From assembly GCA_944470555.2 (NCBI GenBank), contig OX104128.1, positions 59,961,257 through 60,025,256 on the forward strand: a stretch of 64,000 bases of DNA, read 5' to 3'. The DNA comes from Heterobilharzia americana (taxonomy: Eukaryota; Platyhelminthes; Trematoda; Strigeidida; Schistosomatidae). Positions within the stretch are counted from its first letter, which is position 1, and every line of letters starts with the position of its first letter. Made by a program: the position numbers and the translations under genes. The notes beneath the pieces are model-generated. The model was not told where the DNA came from, ran no database searches, and saw only the letters and a program-made list of their open reading frames with translations. Below are positions 24,561 to 36,540 of the stretch, piece by piece.

Positions 24561-25039
24561 CAGCCAAGATCTCAAAGTGTGATCTCTAATACAAAATTAT
24601 CATGTACTATTAAAATATACTACTACTGAAACACTTGAGTAGTTGGAAACAAAATTATTTTGTAAATCATTTGCACATTCATCATCGCGTTTTAGGGATA
24701 CCGATCCATCCAAGTTAGCTAGCCAAATTCAGATGATCTGAACCATTCGGCTGTGTGAGAGGAATTCATCCGAGTACACCATTGATGAGCTGTCTCGATA
24801 AAACACTATTCGATGTTTAGATCACTCTGCTGTGGCTGACCAGCGAAATCTTTAGATCAGCGTGAATGATTTCCGGCTACTCAAGCTTTTCAGTAGTATA
24901 TAGTTGTAGACGTTTGAAGACTGAGATTCTGTCTTTGTTCTTTTATTGGATTTATGTGCACAGTGAGATAGGAAAAAGTCTAGTAAACAAACTACAATGA
25001 AATTATCATTTAATGATGGATAGCAGCCAGCAAAGGAAA
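24561..25039. other. Intergenic repeat-like stretch
   Basis: The part 24580-24880 (including 'acaaaattat..aatatactactactga', 'atcgcgttttagggataccg' and 'gatcactctgctgtggctga') recurs in related form at about 59340-59670, so it is an unclassified dispersed repeat of about 300 bases. No gene. Confidence 0.5.
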
Positions 25040-25520
25040 CTAGGACGAGCGTTTAACCCCATTTGGAACTCGTCAACTAGATGTACCTGCACCCCAGTGA
25101 GTGATGTTGTTCCCACTGAGAGTCGAACCCAGTTCCCATTGCTCCAAACGCCAAAGCATCGTTATCCAATAAACTACTTTGTGGCGTCAAATAGACTATC
25201 AGAACAAAAAAGCAGGCAATATCAAGATATTCGTATAAGGGCCTATACATCAACAGAGGTTCAACAGTTCGACCCAGTATAACAACGAAGGGTTACAGAA
25301 TATATTAACAAGTGGTAGTAACTAATACCCGTTTTAGAAGAAGTAACTATCATGCTTCAGTGGACGTCGCTTTCATATCTAAGGCGATGGCTACGAGGTT
25401 CCAGTCTCACTGGGAAAAGTACCACTCACTAGGGTGTAGGCATATCCAGCTGACGAGTCCCTAATAGGACAAAACGTGTATCATGGATTCCTTTGCTAGC
25501 CACAACCTATTCAATTATAC
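25040..25520. mobile_element. SINE-B composite: minus copy then plus copy
   Basis: Minus-strand SINE-B at about 25040-25200 ('atttggaactcgtcaac', 'gtgatgttgttcccactgag', 'agtcgaacccag') is followed by a plus-strand SINE-B ending at 25500. The plus hammerhead (25450-25490) keeps CTGACGA and a GTCC/GGAC stem, but GAAA has become AAAA, so it should be inactive. Confidence 0.6.
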
Positions 25521-25784
25521 CCTTACAACTATTTTAAGAATGTAGAGCTTTTTCTTGAGAGTTCTACAAGTCTTCTTTGTTCTTATTTTCTTTCTTTATT
25601 CAGTCTGCTTTTAATCTGTGCTAATCAAAACGAAGTGGTTCTAAGTTTCAATCCTGAAAACGTTGTAATAACTAACGCAGTTTGTTTGCTTTATGAAGGA
25701 AAAGTCACCTTTCCGGTGTAAATTTTAACAGAAAGCTAATTGATATAAGAGTAAAACTTGAGCACTGTAGTCGATTGTAATTCT

Positions 25785-25868
25785 ATTTTAGTCTGTTTAT
25801 TAGCATTTACTGGATCCAGTAAATGCTACTGTTTCACTGTATGATATTTCTAATAAATAGACTAAAAT
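25785..25868. repeat. Nested palindrome
   Basis: Bases 25801-25828 form a perfect 28-base palindrome centred on GGATCC. The flanks attttagtctgtttattag (25785-25803) and ctaataaatagactaaaat (25850-25868) are inverted copies of each other with one mismatch. No SINE head is seen. It could be a small foldback element or MITE remnant. Confidence 0.8.
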
Positions 25869-26497
25869 GGAGAAAGTTAATTGGTTATTTCAGTAGTTAA
25901 TAGGTTAACCTTTAGAGTCACTACAACCAACTCGTCTATAGGTTTTGTTTAAATTATTACTGCGCTACAAAGTTGAACTTTGTTCAATGAATATAAAGAT
26001 AAATTTTACCTCAAATTTATATTTATCTAAGTGACATATATTCATTCATGTATATATGCCATAAAGTTGACAAAGAAACAAAGTGTTTAATATTCAGTTT
26101 TATTGATAGCTGCCAGTTCAATGGACAGAAATGTTAAATTTTCACAGTTAAATTATGCAACTATAAAATTAGAATTTATCTGCTAAATTATTCATCATTT
26201 GAATATTCGCATAATATGTATATTCCCTTTATTCCAGTTATGTGATATCAATGTCGTATTCTGTATGAGCTGGTTAAAGAATATTTTTCTGTATATATAT
26301 TTTAGAAAGTCTGTTTTGCATCTACTGGTACTCTTCAGTAATGTTATTATGAAATTTTAAGGAAACTGATTCTTAGCTAATTGTTCTGGCAACAGTCTTT
26401 AAAAAGATATACAGCATCTTTAGGATATCCAATAAGTATCATTGATTGACCTCCTGATGACAAAAACAAACTTTAAATTTTGAGAAAGCCAAATTAT

Positions 26498-26956
26498 AAT
26501 GTATTTTGCTTGAATTTGGGGGTTTGTAGGGATTTAGGGACTTATCAAGTTGGCATTCATCGTTGACTGGCATCAGTTGGAGGAAAATTGAAAAACTGGG
26601 AGCACTGGACAGCTATTTCATCCTAGTATGAGACTCCTCGGCAGTGCGCATCCACGACCCTATCCCCCAGGGGTCGAACCCATGACCTACGTGTGAGAAT
26701 TCGTGATCAGTGGGGCAGACCTGGTGGCCATGAGGACGAATACTCAACGATGACATTGGGTGGCGGTCACGCTTTGTCATGAACTGACAGAGGTTGGAAA
26801 TATGGACTACTGGATTCCGACCCAGTGGCTAGCTCAGTGGTAGTGTGCTGGCCACGGAACCTGAAGGTCGTGGCATCCCATACGAAATAGCTGTTCCAAT
26901 GTTCCTCCAACTGTTGTCACTCCACGATGAATACCAACTTGATAAATGTATTTTGC
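26498..26956. mobile_element. Head-to-head SINE-A dimer with 12-bp target-site duplication
   Basis: Element 26510-26944, flanked by exact copies of aatgtattttgc (26498-26509 and 26945-26956). The left arm (minus) has the full 3' tail 'gggtttgtagggattt' and a mutated hammerhead. The centre carries 'actcaacgatgacattggg', the 5' module. The right arm (plus) has the tRNA-like head (ccagtggctagctcagtggt) and most of its hammerhead deleted. The right arm lacks the tail. Confidence 0.85.
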
Positions 26957-27289
26957 ATTAAACATGACTTAACTACATTCCATAGGGCTGACATTTGAAG
27001 TTTATAGAAAATATGAGTCACTCTACAATTAGAAGCATTGTTACTATGATATCGATGTACCACTGTTTCCAACCATTTCTGTAGAAGTTGATCGCTGTTG
27101 TTCACTAACCTGAAAACAAACAACCCCAAGTGTGTATGTATACGTGAAGACCATAAAGAAACACATAGCTGACAGCAACATTTTAACCCCATCAGCCTTC
27201 CTGTTATCAGTCTGATGCTTAGCTAACTTGATCACAGGGGTTAACTTTTAGTCAGATCAGTATCTTTGGAGTGACGACTATGATCAGCA

Positions 27290-27480
27290 TGTACGGTTCA
27301 GTCCAACAGAACCCAAGACGTGCATTTTGTTTTATTTGAGACTTGTCAGCTGGACGTGCCTTCACTCCAGTGAGTGAAGTTGTTCACACCGGGACTGGAA
27401 CTCAGCACCCATCGCTTCAATCACCAAAGCGCCATTTCCTAGGCCACTGAAGCATGACGACCACTTCTTAAGCGATGGAT
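27290..27480 (-). mobile_element. SINE-B, degenerate
   Basis: 'gacttgtcagctggacgtgc' and 'ccagtgagtgaagttgttca' followed by 'actggaactcagcacccatc' match SINE-B in reverse. The hammerhead stem II side is lost. Confidence 0.55.
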
Positions 27481-27539
27481 ATCAGTTACTGTTTATTGAT
27501 ACTTGTAATTCTGTGATACTATACTGAATCGTATTGCTT

Positions 27540-27800
27540 TACTTCTGTTAGCATATGAGCCGCTATTCGGATGCCTCAATAATGCCGGAATATTCAGTAC
27601 GGGAAATTAAAAGTATCACAGTAGCAACTGATACCCGTTTCACAAGAGATAGCTCTTGTGCCCCAGTAGCCTAGTAGGCAAAGCTTTGGCATTTGAAGTG
27701 ACAGGTGCTGGGCATTAGTTTCACCTCAGGTGTAGATACACCCAACCCACAAGTCCTGCATAGGACGAAACCTGCATTCTGGATTTTACTGCTAACTGCT
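27540..27800 (+). mobile_element. SINE-B, degenerate
   Basis: 'cagtagcctagtaggcaaag' (A-box-like), '..tgaagtgacaggtgctggg' and 'aagtcctgcataggacgaaa' then 'ctggattttactgctaac'. With 27290-27480 it forms another opposed pair. Confidence 0.5.
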
Positions 27801-28668
27801 AAGCAAAGTACAAAATAACTAAGAGGAGTATATATTTCTTGGCACTCAGTAAAAATCACTGGAATGAGTTACGAAAATTTGCTATTAACCAGAATTGATA
27901 AAGCTGCCTAGCCTGATGATCTTCCAAGATCTTCGAAGAATAAACCTCAGACCTTAGAGAACACCAAACAATTATCACATTTCAGTACTTCCTTTGTTAC
28001 TTCTGCAAGATTAAGTTATTTATGCTAATTCATCACTAAATGCTACTCAACAAAATGCTGCACATTTCAATAATGATCAAAATGTATACAATGAATTCTA
28101 GATATCTTAACAAAACTGAGTACTATATATAGCTATATCGTGAAGTGAAGAAAGTAGGAAGTTGTGAACCATTGAACTTCAATCCACTGGGTCGCCATGA
28201 AACCTAAGGGTCCTAACTTCAATCCCTGGAGCATAAGATGAAAGGTATCTCTTGAACAATAAGCTTAAAAGATAAGTGTAGTGTATGATGATTTCAAGTG
28301 TTGTTTAGTGTTCAATTTGTAAAAATGCCTCATAGATACTTTTTTTTTCTTTTCTTTTCTTCACATTCCTTCTTGAATATGTCCACAATCTGGTTAGCAA
28401 TTGGTATGATAGGTACCATATGATATTGACTCTGACATCAAGCTTCTTCTAGTAACTGAAATTAAAAACAGAACCACTAGGAGTAGTAAATTAATCGTTT
28501 GAGTAAAATAATATATTCATTAACAGAATGTTGCTAAACAAAGTAACATTTAACGCATAGGAATTAACTCACAAAAAAATAATCAATCTGATTATTTGAC
28601 TTAGCCATGATTAGCCAGACTTGTACTATTGATGATACTGAGATATGATTCAAGGTGAAAATCCAACA
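27801..28668. other. Intergenic, one SINE-A fragment
   Basis: A plus-strand SINE-A piece is visible at 28148-28262 (aagtaggaagttgtgaacca.., 'tccactgggtcgccatga', 'aacttcaatccctgga'). The rest is AT-rich with a T run at 28342-28350. No gene. Confidence 0.45.
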
Positions 28669-28677
28669 ACCACCCCG

Positions 28678-28720
<43 letters not shown>

Positions 28721-29449
28721 GTCCCTTGGGTTCCTAGTGGAACATAGGGCTTCACCAGCACGTCTCCACTCCACTCTGTTCTCTGAGATCTTTTCAACCT
28801 GGCTCCACGACAGCCCACAAGCTCTCATTTCCTCCTCGCACCACCTCCTCCATGTCACCCTCGACACCGACGCCCAACTCGTCGCTTCCCATGGGGATTC
28901 CACTCGAGTAACTGGCCTGACGCGTGATGTCCCCAGTCGGCTTTCTCAGTGTATGCCCAATCCATCTCCACTTCCTGCTACTGCATATTTGTTGAGTGAT
29001 AGGTTCTTGGTTGGTTCGTTCCCAGAGCTCCTTGTTGCTTATTCTCATTTTTCTGGCCATCTGATCTTCAGTAACGAGCCAGCGTAGGTGGCAGTTGTTG
29101 ATGAATGTCTGTAGTTTATTGGAAATCCCTTTCGTGATGCGCCAAGTCTCTGAACCATACAGAAGCACTGACTTGACGTTGATGTTGAAAATCTGGATCT
29201 TGTTCCACATGCTGAGTGCAGATCTCCACATTGGTTTCAGGCTAATGAACGCCTGTCTTCCTTTTCCGATTCCGTCTTTGACATCCTCGTCTGTGCCTGT
29301 GCCGCCTGTAGTTGAAACAGTGCTTCGTAGATAGGTGAAGGAGGTTACTTCCTTTAAGTTTTTCCCGTTGATGGTGACTGGAGTTTGTTGTTGTTGTTGG
29401 TTGGGTATCTTCACCTCTGTCTTCTCTATAGTCACTACCACCCCGGTTA
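28669..29449 (-). mobile_element. RTE-like non-LTR retrotransposon, copy (d), best preserved, with 13-bp target-site duplication
   Basis: Insert 28682-29436, flanked by exact accaccccggtta (28669-28681 and 29437-29449). On the minus strand a single open frame of 215 codons (29441-28794) covers the RT C-terminal region: [81 protein letters not shown] and [13 protein letters not shown]. It ends with the 3' tail 'taggaacccaaggga' and (AAT)13. It has no pentamer or tetramer expansion and shows what the other copies looked like before. 5'-truncated, hence immobile. Confidence 0.88.
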
Positions 29450-30399
29450 CTAGTCAAGTAATCTAACAATTGAGCTTCAAAACTCAGCTGTTTCCTGACC
29501 AGACATTGACAACTAAATCAGAACTTCTTATACCAATCTAAATCTATTCAGATTTAGAATAGAGACTGGGAGGCGGGGGAGTTCATATTGACTTTGAGCT
29601 TAGAATCTACCCTACAAGAATTTATTCCACTACCTATAAGATGAAACATTCTTAAGTCTTTTTACAAATTCTATTAATACCCCTTAATTAGAATGTTCCA
29701 AACTTTACTTACATGAATATTACTAAAACGGTTAAATTAAGTACCAGAAAAGTTTGTTGTTAAGGTGATTGCTACTTTTATTTGTACTTCTTATAAAACA
29801 TTTCTATGTATACTAATAGATCCTTTTGTCCACCATACAACAACAGTATCATTACCAATTAGTTACAATTTGTATTTCTGGTATATGTGCATATTTATAA
29901 GGAAATAAATAGGAAAATAATTAAATAGGTGAATTAGTGAGATAATCTCATGGGATGGCTACCATATTTGTACTAATACACAAAGAAAGTGAAGTAGAAT
30001 TGTATTTTTTTTCTTAAGAAGAAAGTAACTGTTTCTATTCTCATCTATACTAATGAATGTGAAATGTAGTTGTAAACATCAACACACTACTTCTCTTCCC
30101 CCCATCATGTTAGATAAAGTCAGATGGATGCAAGAAATCAAGTTTCATGAGTAAGATATTAGTACTTCACTATGGAGATGGCAATTCATGCATAAATGGA
30201 TGGTTGATTAGTTGGTTACATACCTATGTAATAATGTGAAATATCTTAAAAACTAATTTATAGTCATAATAATGTAAGCTTATTAATACATATATTGATT
30301 CATTTAGTAAAGGGGAGAATCATATACTTACTATTAGTAATAATAGTATACATTTTAATGTTATTACTTGTATTACACCGTCGTTGATTGGACCGAATT
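29450..30399. other. Intergenic, no gene seen
   Basis: AT-rich, without SINE heads or credible frames. Confidence 0.4.
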
Positions 30400-30660
30400 G
30401 ATCAGTCCCTGTTGTCATATGGGCTCCTATGCGGATGCCTGGATATTGCCTGTCTTTTAACTATGTATAGTAATGATGGGCAATGGCTAGCAGTGGAATC
30501 CAGAATGCCCATTTCGTCCTATTTGGGACTTGTCAGCTGGATGTACCTGCCTCCCAGTGAGTGATATTCCTACCACGACTCGGACTTGGGAGCGATCGCT
30601 TCAAACGCCAGAGCGTTATCCACTACATCCTGGATTCCACTGCTAGCCATTTCCCATCAA
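30400..30660 (-). mobile_element. SINE-B, fairly complete
   Basis: Reverse reading gives a head near 30600-30640, 'cactcactgggaggcaggta', 'catccagctgacaagtccc', 'aaataggacgaaatgggcat' and 'tctggattccactgctagcc'. The hammerhead core has CTGACAA in place of CTGANGA (G8 changed), so cleavage should be lost, although both stems remain. Confidence 0.7.
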
Positions 30661-30849
30661 TACTATAAATACTGTACATTGTTTAGAATAATCCACCAAA
30701 GTGCACTGCGATGTGAATCACATTGCAAAATGATCGACAAAATTCAGGTTGTTATGTGAACGAAACTTGAATCATGGATTCCATTGGTAGCCATCACCTT
30801 CTAAATTATAACAACCAATATCTCAGCGATATCAATGCATCTATCTGCG

Positions 30850-31440
30850 TTATTATTATATTACTATTTGTCCCTCGGGTTCCTAGTAGAAAATAGGGTT
30901 TCATTAGCACGTCACCATCTCACTCTCTTCTATCCAGTCTTTTCAACCTGACTTCATGACTGACTACTCATAGACTTTCATCTCCTCCATGTCACCCTCA
31001 CCTCGCACGCCAAACTCGGCTTCCACTCGAAACCCTTGCCTGACCTGGCACATCATGTCCCCGAACAGTCTTCTCACTACATGTCCAACCCAATCCATCT
31101 CCAAATTCCTCTCCTGCATACTTGTTGGCTGGTAGGTTCTTAGTAGTTGGGTTTGTTGCCAACCAACCAACCAGCCACAGTGACTGACTGACTGACTGAC
31201 TTCATCCTTCCTCATTCTTACCATTCTACCCATCTCATCTCATCTCCATCTTCACTATCACTATCACTGTGACTATCGACTGAGCCTAGGCGATAGCTCT
31301 TCATGTAGTTAGTTATCTTCATGATGTCTGTTTTCTCTATGTTCACGTGAAAGAAGTGCCGTCTTCTCTGCCCTGCCGTGCCTGTTCTGTCAACTTGTAA
31401 GTTTACGTCAGTAGATCTTTGAGTTTGTGTGACAAGACAT
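30850..31440 (-). mobile_element. RTE-like non-LTR retrotransposon, copy (e), internally deleted
   Basis: From the 3' end ('ttgtccctcgggttcctagt' at 30870) through the RTE tail to 'tcttcatgatgtctgttttc' (31317-31336). The site of the large arrays holds only short runs here: (CCAA)3 and (TGAC)4-5 at 31157-31200. The part holding the pentamer array is deleted, joining 'gatagctcttcatgta' to 'gttagttatcttcatg'. Confidence 0.75.
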
Positions 31441-32294
31441 TAGACATAAATTATCATCGGCAAAATTCAAATCTTCTAGGGTCTTTTCATCGGTCAAACA
31501 GCGTATGGCCCTCTTCTCGCTCCTCACAGTTTCTTGAGTAGTTCACTTGTATCACCTACATATACTGGATTCAGAACAGTGTGAATTTAAATATCACTGA
31601 TAAAATTGTTGGCAACTTACTAACCTGGGGCTAAAAAGAGTCCAATTTATATGCATAACTTCTTCTATACAGTCTTCCTTGAAATACTGAAATCACTAAG
31701 TGTCACGGATTCAAGTCTCAGAGTAGATTAATACACCTTTCTGATTAGTACAGAAGGTAAATCAAGCCTTCCTCTGGATTCCCTTCACCATTTAATACCA
31801 CCTTCATATCTCAAAAATGTTGATTAGTCCGCCATTTGGCCTATCGAATAAAAGTCAGTAGCTGACAAGACCTGTCTTCATTGATCATAGTAACTCAAAC
31901 TTTTATAGTATGCTGTTAATCTGTTGTTTGTAATACTCAGTCATCTATTCAACATCCCTCACTGTTAAGTACTTTAATAAAATATATTTTCATGTTTACT
32001 TTGATTAAGCAATAATAACTAAACAAATATAGGCGTTGTCACAAAATATTGCCCATATTTGTTCTTTAAATCATTTACACAGTGTGTTTTGTTTGATTAA
32101 AATACAATGAACTTGGTTACCCTAACAACAATATCAATACTATATTTAAGTCATCTTACTACTACCAATAAAAATACCTATGAATAGTATAAACAATGCT
32201 GATGATACAAAAGTAGTAAAACAATGCAAAATATAGTCGAATTGAATAGTGAATATATGCGATAATTGGTGTTTTCAACAGCTATTCAGTGTTT
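31441..32294. other. Intergenic, no gene seen
   Basis: The first ~100 bases may still be RTE-like (a 'gtcttttcatcggtcaaaca' run). The remainder is AT-rich and featureless. Confidence 0.35.
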
Positions 32295-32480
32295 TCTATT
32301 TGGTGGCTAGCAGTGGAATCCACGATACGCGTTTCGTCCTATTCGATACTCGTTACCTGGAGTACTTACCCTCCAGTGGATGATATTACTCCCCCCTCCC
32401 CCATCGCTTCAAGCGCTGAAGCGTTTTTTACTAGGTCATTGGAGCACAAGAGTAACCTCCCACCCCCAACTTCTTGAAGC
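32295..32480 (-). mobile_element. SINE-B, degenerate
   Basis: 'ggctagcagtggaatccacg', 'gcgtttcgtcctattcgata' and 'ccatcgcttcaagcgctgaa' match SINE-B in reverse. Core mutated. Confidence 0.6.
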
Positions 32481-33309
32481 TCTAATATAAAGTTGTAACC
32501 TATGAGATTACGCCTAGTCGAAAGCTCAGTAATAGTATTGAACGATAATCATGATGGAAATCCCTTACAGTATTTTTGTTTTAAATTCTTTATGAAGAAC
32601 CGTTTGAAACTATAACCGTGTATCTATGAAATTAATCTCCAGTGACAAACTTCTTTATTGGACTATTCGAGCAGCATAACTTTATCATAACACCTAAGTT
32701 CTACTATCATATTTTTCTGTGAACAGTTTGAGTCCAAAGAACGACTAACAAGAAGGAGATAAAGGTTTTACAAGAAATTAGACATCGTAAAAGAAGTTTC
32801 TTCAAAAACTTATCTGTTCATCAGCAATCCCATAATCTCTCTATCAGTAATAACGGTAGCAGTAAGTGCTGTGTTACAAACGTATCAATGGTACCACAGA
32901 ACGACGTCATGCTGTCAAAAATACCACATTTCACTCACCAAGTCATAGTAAATAGAAAAATATTGAAATAAGTTCAAAAACCGTATGCACATTTTTATAA
33001 TAGACAATAAGCCACACCTATTGTGTGCGAATTACTCATACTACCCCGGTAGGTGGAGAAGAGCTAGAACCTACGACGAGATGGTAAAAACTCAAGTGAT
33101 TAAACCATAGTAGGCTGAATACTCGTCCGAATATGGGATTTTTATACTGAAGTTACAACCTTGCCTCCAATTAGCTCATCTGTAGTTATTTTCAAACCAC
33201 TAATCAGTTCATTGAAATGTTTACAGCGATAAACAACTTTAAAAGATGCACCGCTAAGGTATCCCTTCCTAAGTTTTAGGGGAGGCGGGAAGTGATAAAT
33301 TAACGAATA
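32481..33309. other. Intergenic, no gene seen
   Basis: Possible very degraded SINE-D around 33040-33130 ('accccggtaggtggagaaga'); otherwise nothing. Confidence 0.35.
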
Positions 33310-33480
33310 GGGATAATGGGTAGTGGTTAGCAGTGGAATTCAGGATGCACGTTTCGTCCTATTTGGGACTCGTCAACTGGATGTACCTGCCTCCCAATGA
33401 GTAATATTGTTCCCACTAGGATTCAAACCCAGAACAATCGCTTCAAATGCCAGAGCATTATCCACTAGGCTCCTGAGTCA
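33310..33480 (-). mobile_element. SINE-B, near-complete hammerhead
   Basis: Reverse reading: head with 'gaatcctagtgggaacaata', 'ttactcattgggaggcaggt', 'acatccagttgacgagtccc', 'aaataggacgaaacgtgcat' and 'cctgaattccactgctaacc'. Only the first core base differs (TTGACGA for CTGACGA), but that C is essential. Confidence 0.7.
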
Positions 33481-33739
33481 CGATAGTAAATGCTTGTAAG
33501 ATGAATACTGTAAAGTTTTGACGTGGTAGCTTGTGAATCTCTGTCATTAATTGGGTCGAACTAATGGGCCACTACTGGTATCCTCATAGGAGTCCGTCAA
33601 AGTCCACAAATAAGTCAGAAAACAATACTCATCAGTTATTAGCGAAATGCTTCTGGATAGATTTCTGGAGATTCTAACAAAAAGCCGTAACCTCTGGGAT
33701 CATCTAAGTGAGATGGATGTCCGTCGATAACACTGGACG

Positions 33740-34260
33740 ATAATGGATCATTAGATTTCATCCCAGTGGGGGAATGGTAGCGTACTCACCGTAAGACCTG
33801 ATAGTCTTAAGCTTGACCATCGGCAGGGTCATACCTCCACAGTGCCGAGGTGCTTCAAGCTAAATTGAGACATCTGTCCAGTACTCCTTGGTATATAATA
33901 TTTCTCCAGCTGATTTTACTCTATGCTCAAAATTACTGTTAAATCAGCAAATCCTTAAATCTATTGATCAAAAATAAACCTTTCATCTCTCTAAGTAACC
34001 CATCCATTCAGCCATTGGCAAAGATCCTAAGGGTTTGTATGAGTAGAAAACACGGAATGTATTCTAATTGTCACATTGATTCCAAATACACAAAAGTATA
34101 AGCATTGGTGAAACTGACACATAATTTAACTGAAGTGTATTATACACTTGTCCTGAGTTCAAACTCTGGGAGTTTACCAGTACAAACTGCTGAGGAGTAG
34201 CATACTAGGACAAAAAAGCTTTCCAGTCCTTCCACTTCCACTGACCATATATCTCACAGT
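33740..34260 (+). mobile_element. SINE-A pieces, two degenerate plus-strand copies
   Basis: Copy at 33760-33925 has 'cccagtgggggaatggtagc' (A-box-like) and ends 'gtactccttgg'. A second piece at 34140-34250 keeps 'aactgctgaggagtagcata' and 'ctaggacaaaaaagctttcc', a broken hammerhead. Confidence 0.55.
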
Positions 34261-34469
34261 CTCATAGTAGAACAGAGTAAATAACGGGACAATATACTTG
34301 ATCCTATCAATATTATTGCCCACCTAACAACTGATCGCCGACTAAACTGTTCCAAACTTCTCCTACCCTTTAAAAAATTTTCCCTGACTACAGAATAAGT
34401 TCAGGATAGTACGACAGAAACTGCTTTGTGGATGGAAGCAAAACAAGTTACAGCAACCAACTTCACGCT

Positions 34470-34720
34470 ATCTAGTCCTGAGTGCTGATCGAGTCTTATG
34501 GACCACTTTGCAGTGTGTTTACCAAGCTAGGAAGCTTGGCATTAGATTTTAGTTGGAAGCACTGATTGGCCTCGGTTTCTTACTTCTTGACACTCGTCGG
34601 CAAGGCATATCTGCAACCTCAAGGGAGGGAACTGTTGTCCCCACTAGTATTCGAACCCGTATCACTCAGTGCTGTAGTCAACCACGTTATCACTAAGCTG
34701 TTCGAGACACGAGTGCTAAT
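34470..34720 (-). mobile_element. SINE-C, fairly complete
   Basis: On the minus strand: 'cgaacagcttagtgataacg' (A box), 'tacgggttcgaatactagtg' (B box), then 'gaggttgcagatatgccttg', 'ccgacgagtgtcaagaagta' and 'ctaatgccaagcttcctagc'. The head is tRNA-like but does not close as a tRNA. Confidence 0.65.
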
Positions 34721-35369
34721 GATAACAATGAAGAGACGATACTTAAGCCAGATGAGTCTCATCTGTGTGTGTTCGGTAAGCGAATCCCATTACTTCACCT
34801 GAAATCGATATCTTGTTTAATGTCGTATAGTGAATGATTGATGAGACAAGATCTCACAACCTGAACTGTTATTCTTAGACTAATTTATACATGAATCGTT
34901 CACCATCATCATGTAACAGTAGTCAACCATTTTCAACTCTAACTCACTATCACTATCCTATTTTCTTATAATTTAATTGAGAAATTAAACTTTCCTTTAA
35001 ATTCTTCTCATTGAAATGTTGGACCTTTTCAGAACAATCAACTGGATAAACCATTCACACTGTGAAAGAGATCTTTGAACAGAATTACCTTATTCCAGAA
35101 TGTTTAAGTCCAGCGGCAGACATGAGCATGTATGTATTGGCTCATAGGAACTTCTAGAATTGTAAAGTTGAATTGGGCTTCTCTGCTGTCTGATGGATTG
35201 ATTGACACTGTCTTTCCATCGTTTTTTCACCTTAATCATCATTAAGAACACTAAAAGGGATTTAAGTTATCCGCGTTACCTGAAAACTGAACATTCGAAG
35301 CTCTTGCCTTGAGAATTTGATCTAATCTTATCAAGAAATGTTGAAGTTAATGGACTGGTTACTGAAAAG
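34721..35369. other. Intergenic, no gene seen
   Basis: No repeat head or frame recognised. Confidence 0.35.
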
Positions 35370-35610
35370 TAACCGATTTCGTGTAGTCTAATCCTAAGTG
35401 TTGACTAAATTATATCAATCATTTTTCAATGTGACCACCGGGCTAGAAGGTTCCCCATCTTGATGCACTGAGATAGATGGATGTATCCAAACTGCAGGAA
35501 GCCTTGGACAACAGTTTTGTTAAGGGTACAGAAACGCCTTATTGACGAGTGCCGAAAAGTGCGAAACCTAGGTCCATGGCATCCTTCGTGTTGCCATCCA
35601 TCCCATCAAT
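35370..35610. mobile_element. SINE-C fragments
   Basis: 'gtctaatcctaagtgttgac', 'gaccaccgggctagaaggtt' and, inverted, 'cgccttattgacgagtgccg..gcgaaacctaggtccatggc'. Looks like an opposed pair of SINE-C pieces. Confidence 0.45.
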
Positions 35611-36299
35611 GTAGTAGTATGATTTGAAAGAACATTTTGAAGTGACAGTGCGGATTAACTGGATGACGTCTTGCCGTCCTAGACTCTTCTCTTTGTGGAG
35701 TCATGGATTTGCAATTTTAAAGAGGTGGGTGGGTGGGAATAAATTTCAACAAAACTGTTCATTAGTACAGCACAGTATTCAGTATTTTTCGAGATAGCCT
35801 AGTCAAGAAATAGGATAAAAACTTCGAAAAGTGTTTTGAGGCGACATTGAAATGAATAGTTTGTCATTTATTAATCAAATGTTTCAGTAACTTAGTTATA
35901 GGATGCGCTTGAGTTACAAGCTCAATCCAACTTTATTACAGAGTGTGAAGTATAGAGTCTACTTCCCAGACAAAATAGTAGATCTAGATGACGATGAATT
36001 ATTAGTTTCAACAATTTTAGTCCAAATTATTCAACTTCATTCAGAACTCGTATATTGTAAATAATTCAGTCTTCAGAGGTCATTCACTCTAAAGGAAGAT
36101 AAATGCCTATTGATGACAACGGACGAAGATCACAGTGTATGATGAATGACATGAATCGGAGAATGAAACCATGGGTAACATGATAGTCATGAGACATGAC
36201 TAACCTAGACCTAACCATATTCGGGTCGTTTAAGTGGGTACTCTTGCGTAATTTCAAATTAGAACAAACGTGTAATAACTGTTCGTTTTCTGTAAATCA
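35611..36299. other. Intergenic, no gene seen
   Basis: Nothing recognisable. Confidence 0.35.
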
Positions 36300-36540
36300 A
36301 CTGTTGATACTTTAATAGCGACGGGATTCGAACCAGCGGCCTACAAGTCATTGTCCTGCTGATTGGCCAACTGAGCTACTAGATAGAGGTACCGACTAGA
36401 TCTTAATTTCCCAGTCAGTATCCTTCTCCTCCCCTCCTCCACCTTTGGATCAATTCGAGTTGGATTGGCTACTAGAACCACGGGTTTGAATCTTACGACA
36501 AGTCAGATTTTCACTTCATCTCCCTTTATTAACCAAATTG
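36300..36540. mobile_element. SINE-D, opposed pieces
   Basis: The minus strand at 36390-36315 reads 'agtagctcagttggccaatc' (A box) and 'gctggttcgaatcccgtcgc' (B box), the best tRNA-like head in the window. The T-stem and acceptor ends do not pair, so I do not call a tRNA. A plus-strand piece follows at 36465-36530 with 'acgggtttgaatcttacgac' and 'gattttcacttcatctccct'. Confidence 0.6.

Noticed and set aside
33326..33385. Active SINE-B hammerhead
   Set aside because: Both stems are kept, but the first core C is T (TTGACGA).
36310..36395. tRNA gene on the minus strand
   Set aside because: A and B boxes are good, but the acceptor and T stems do not pair, and the sequence is followed by repeat body. 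It is a SINE-D head.
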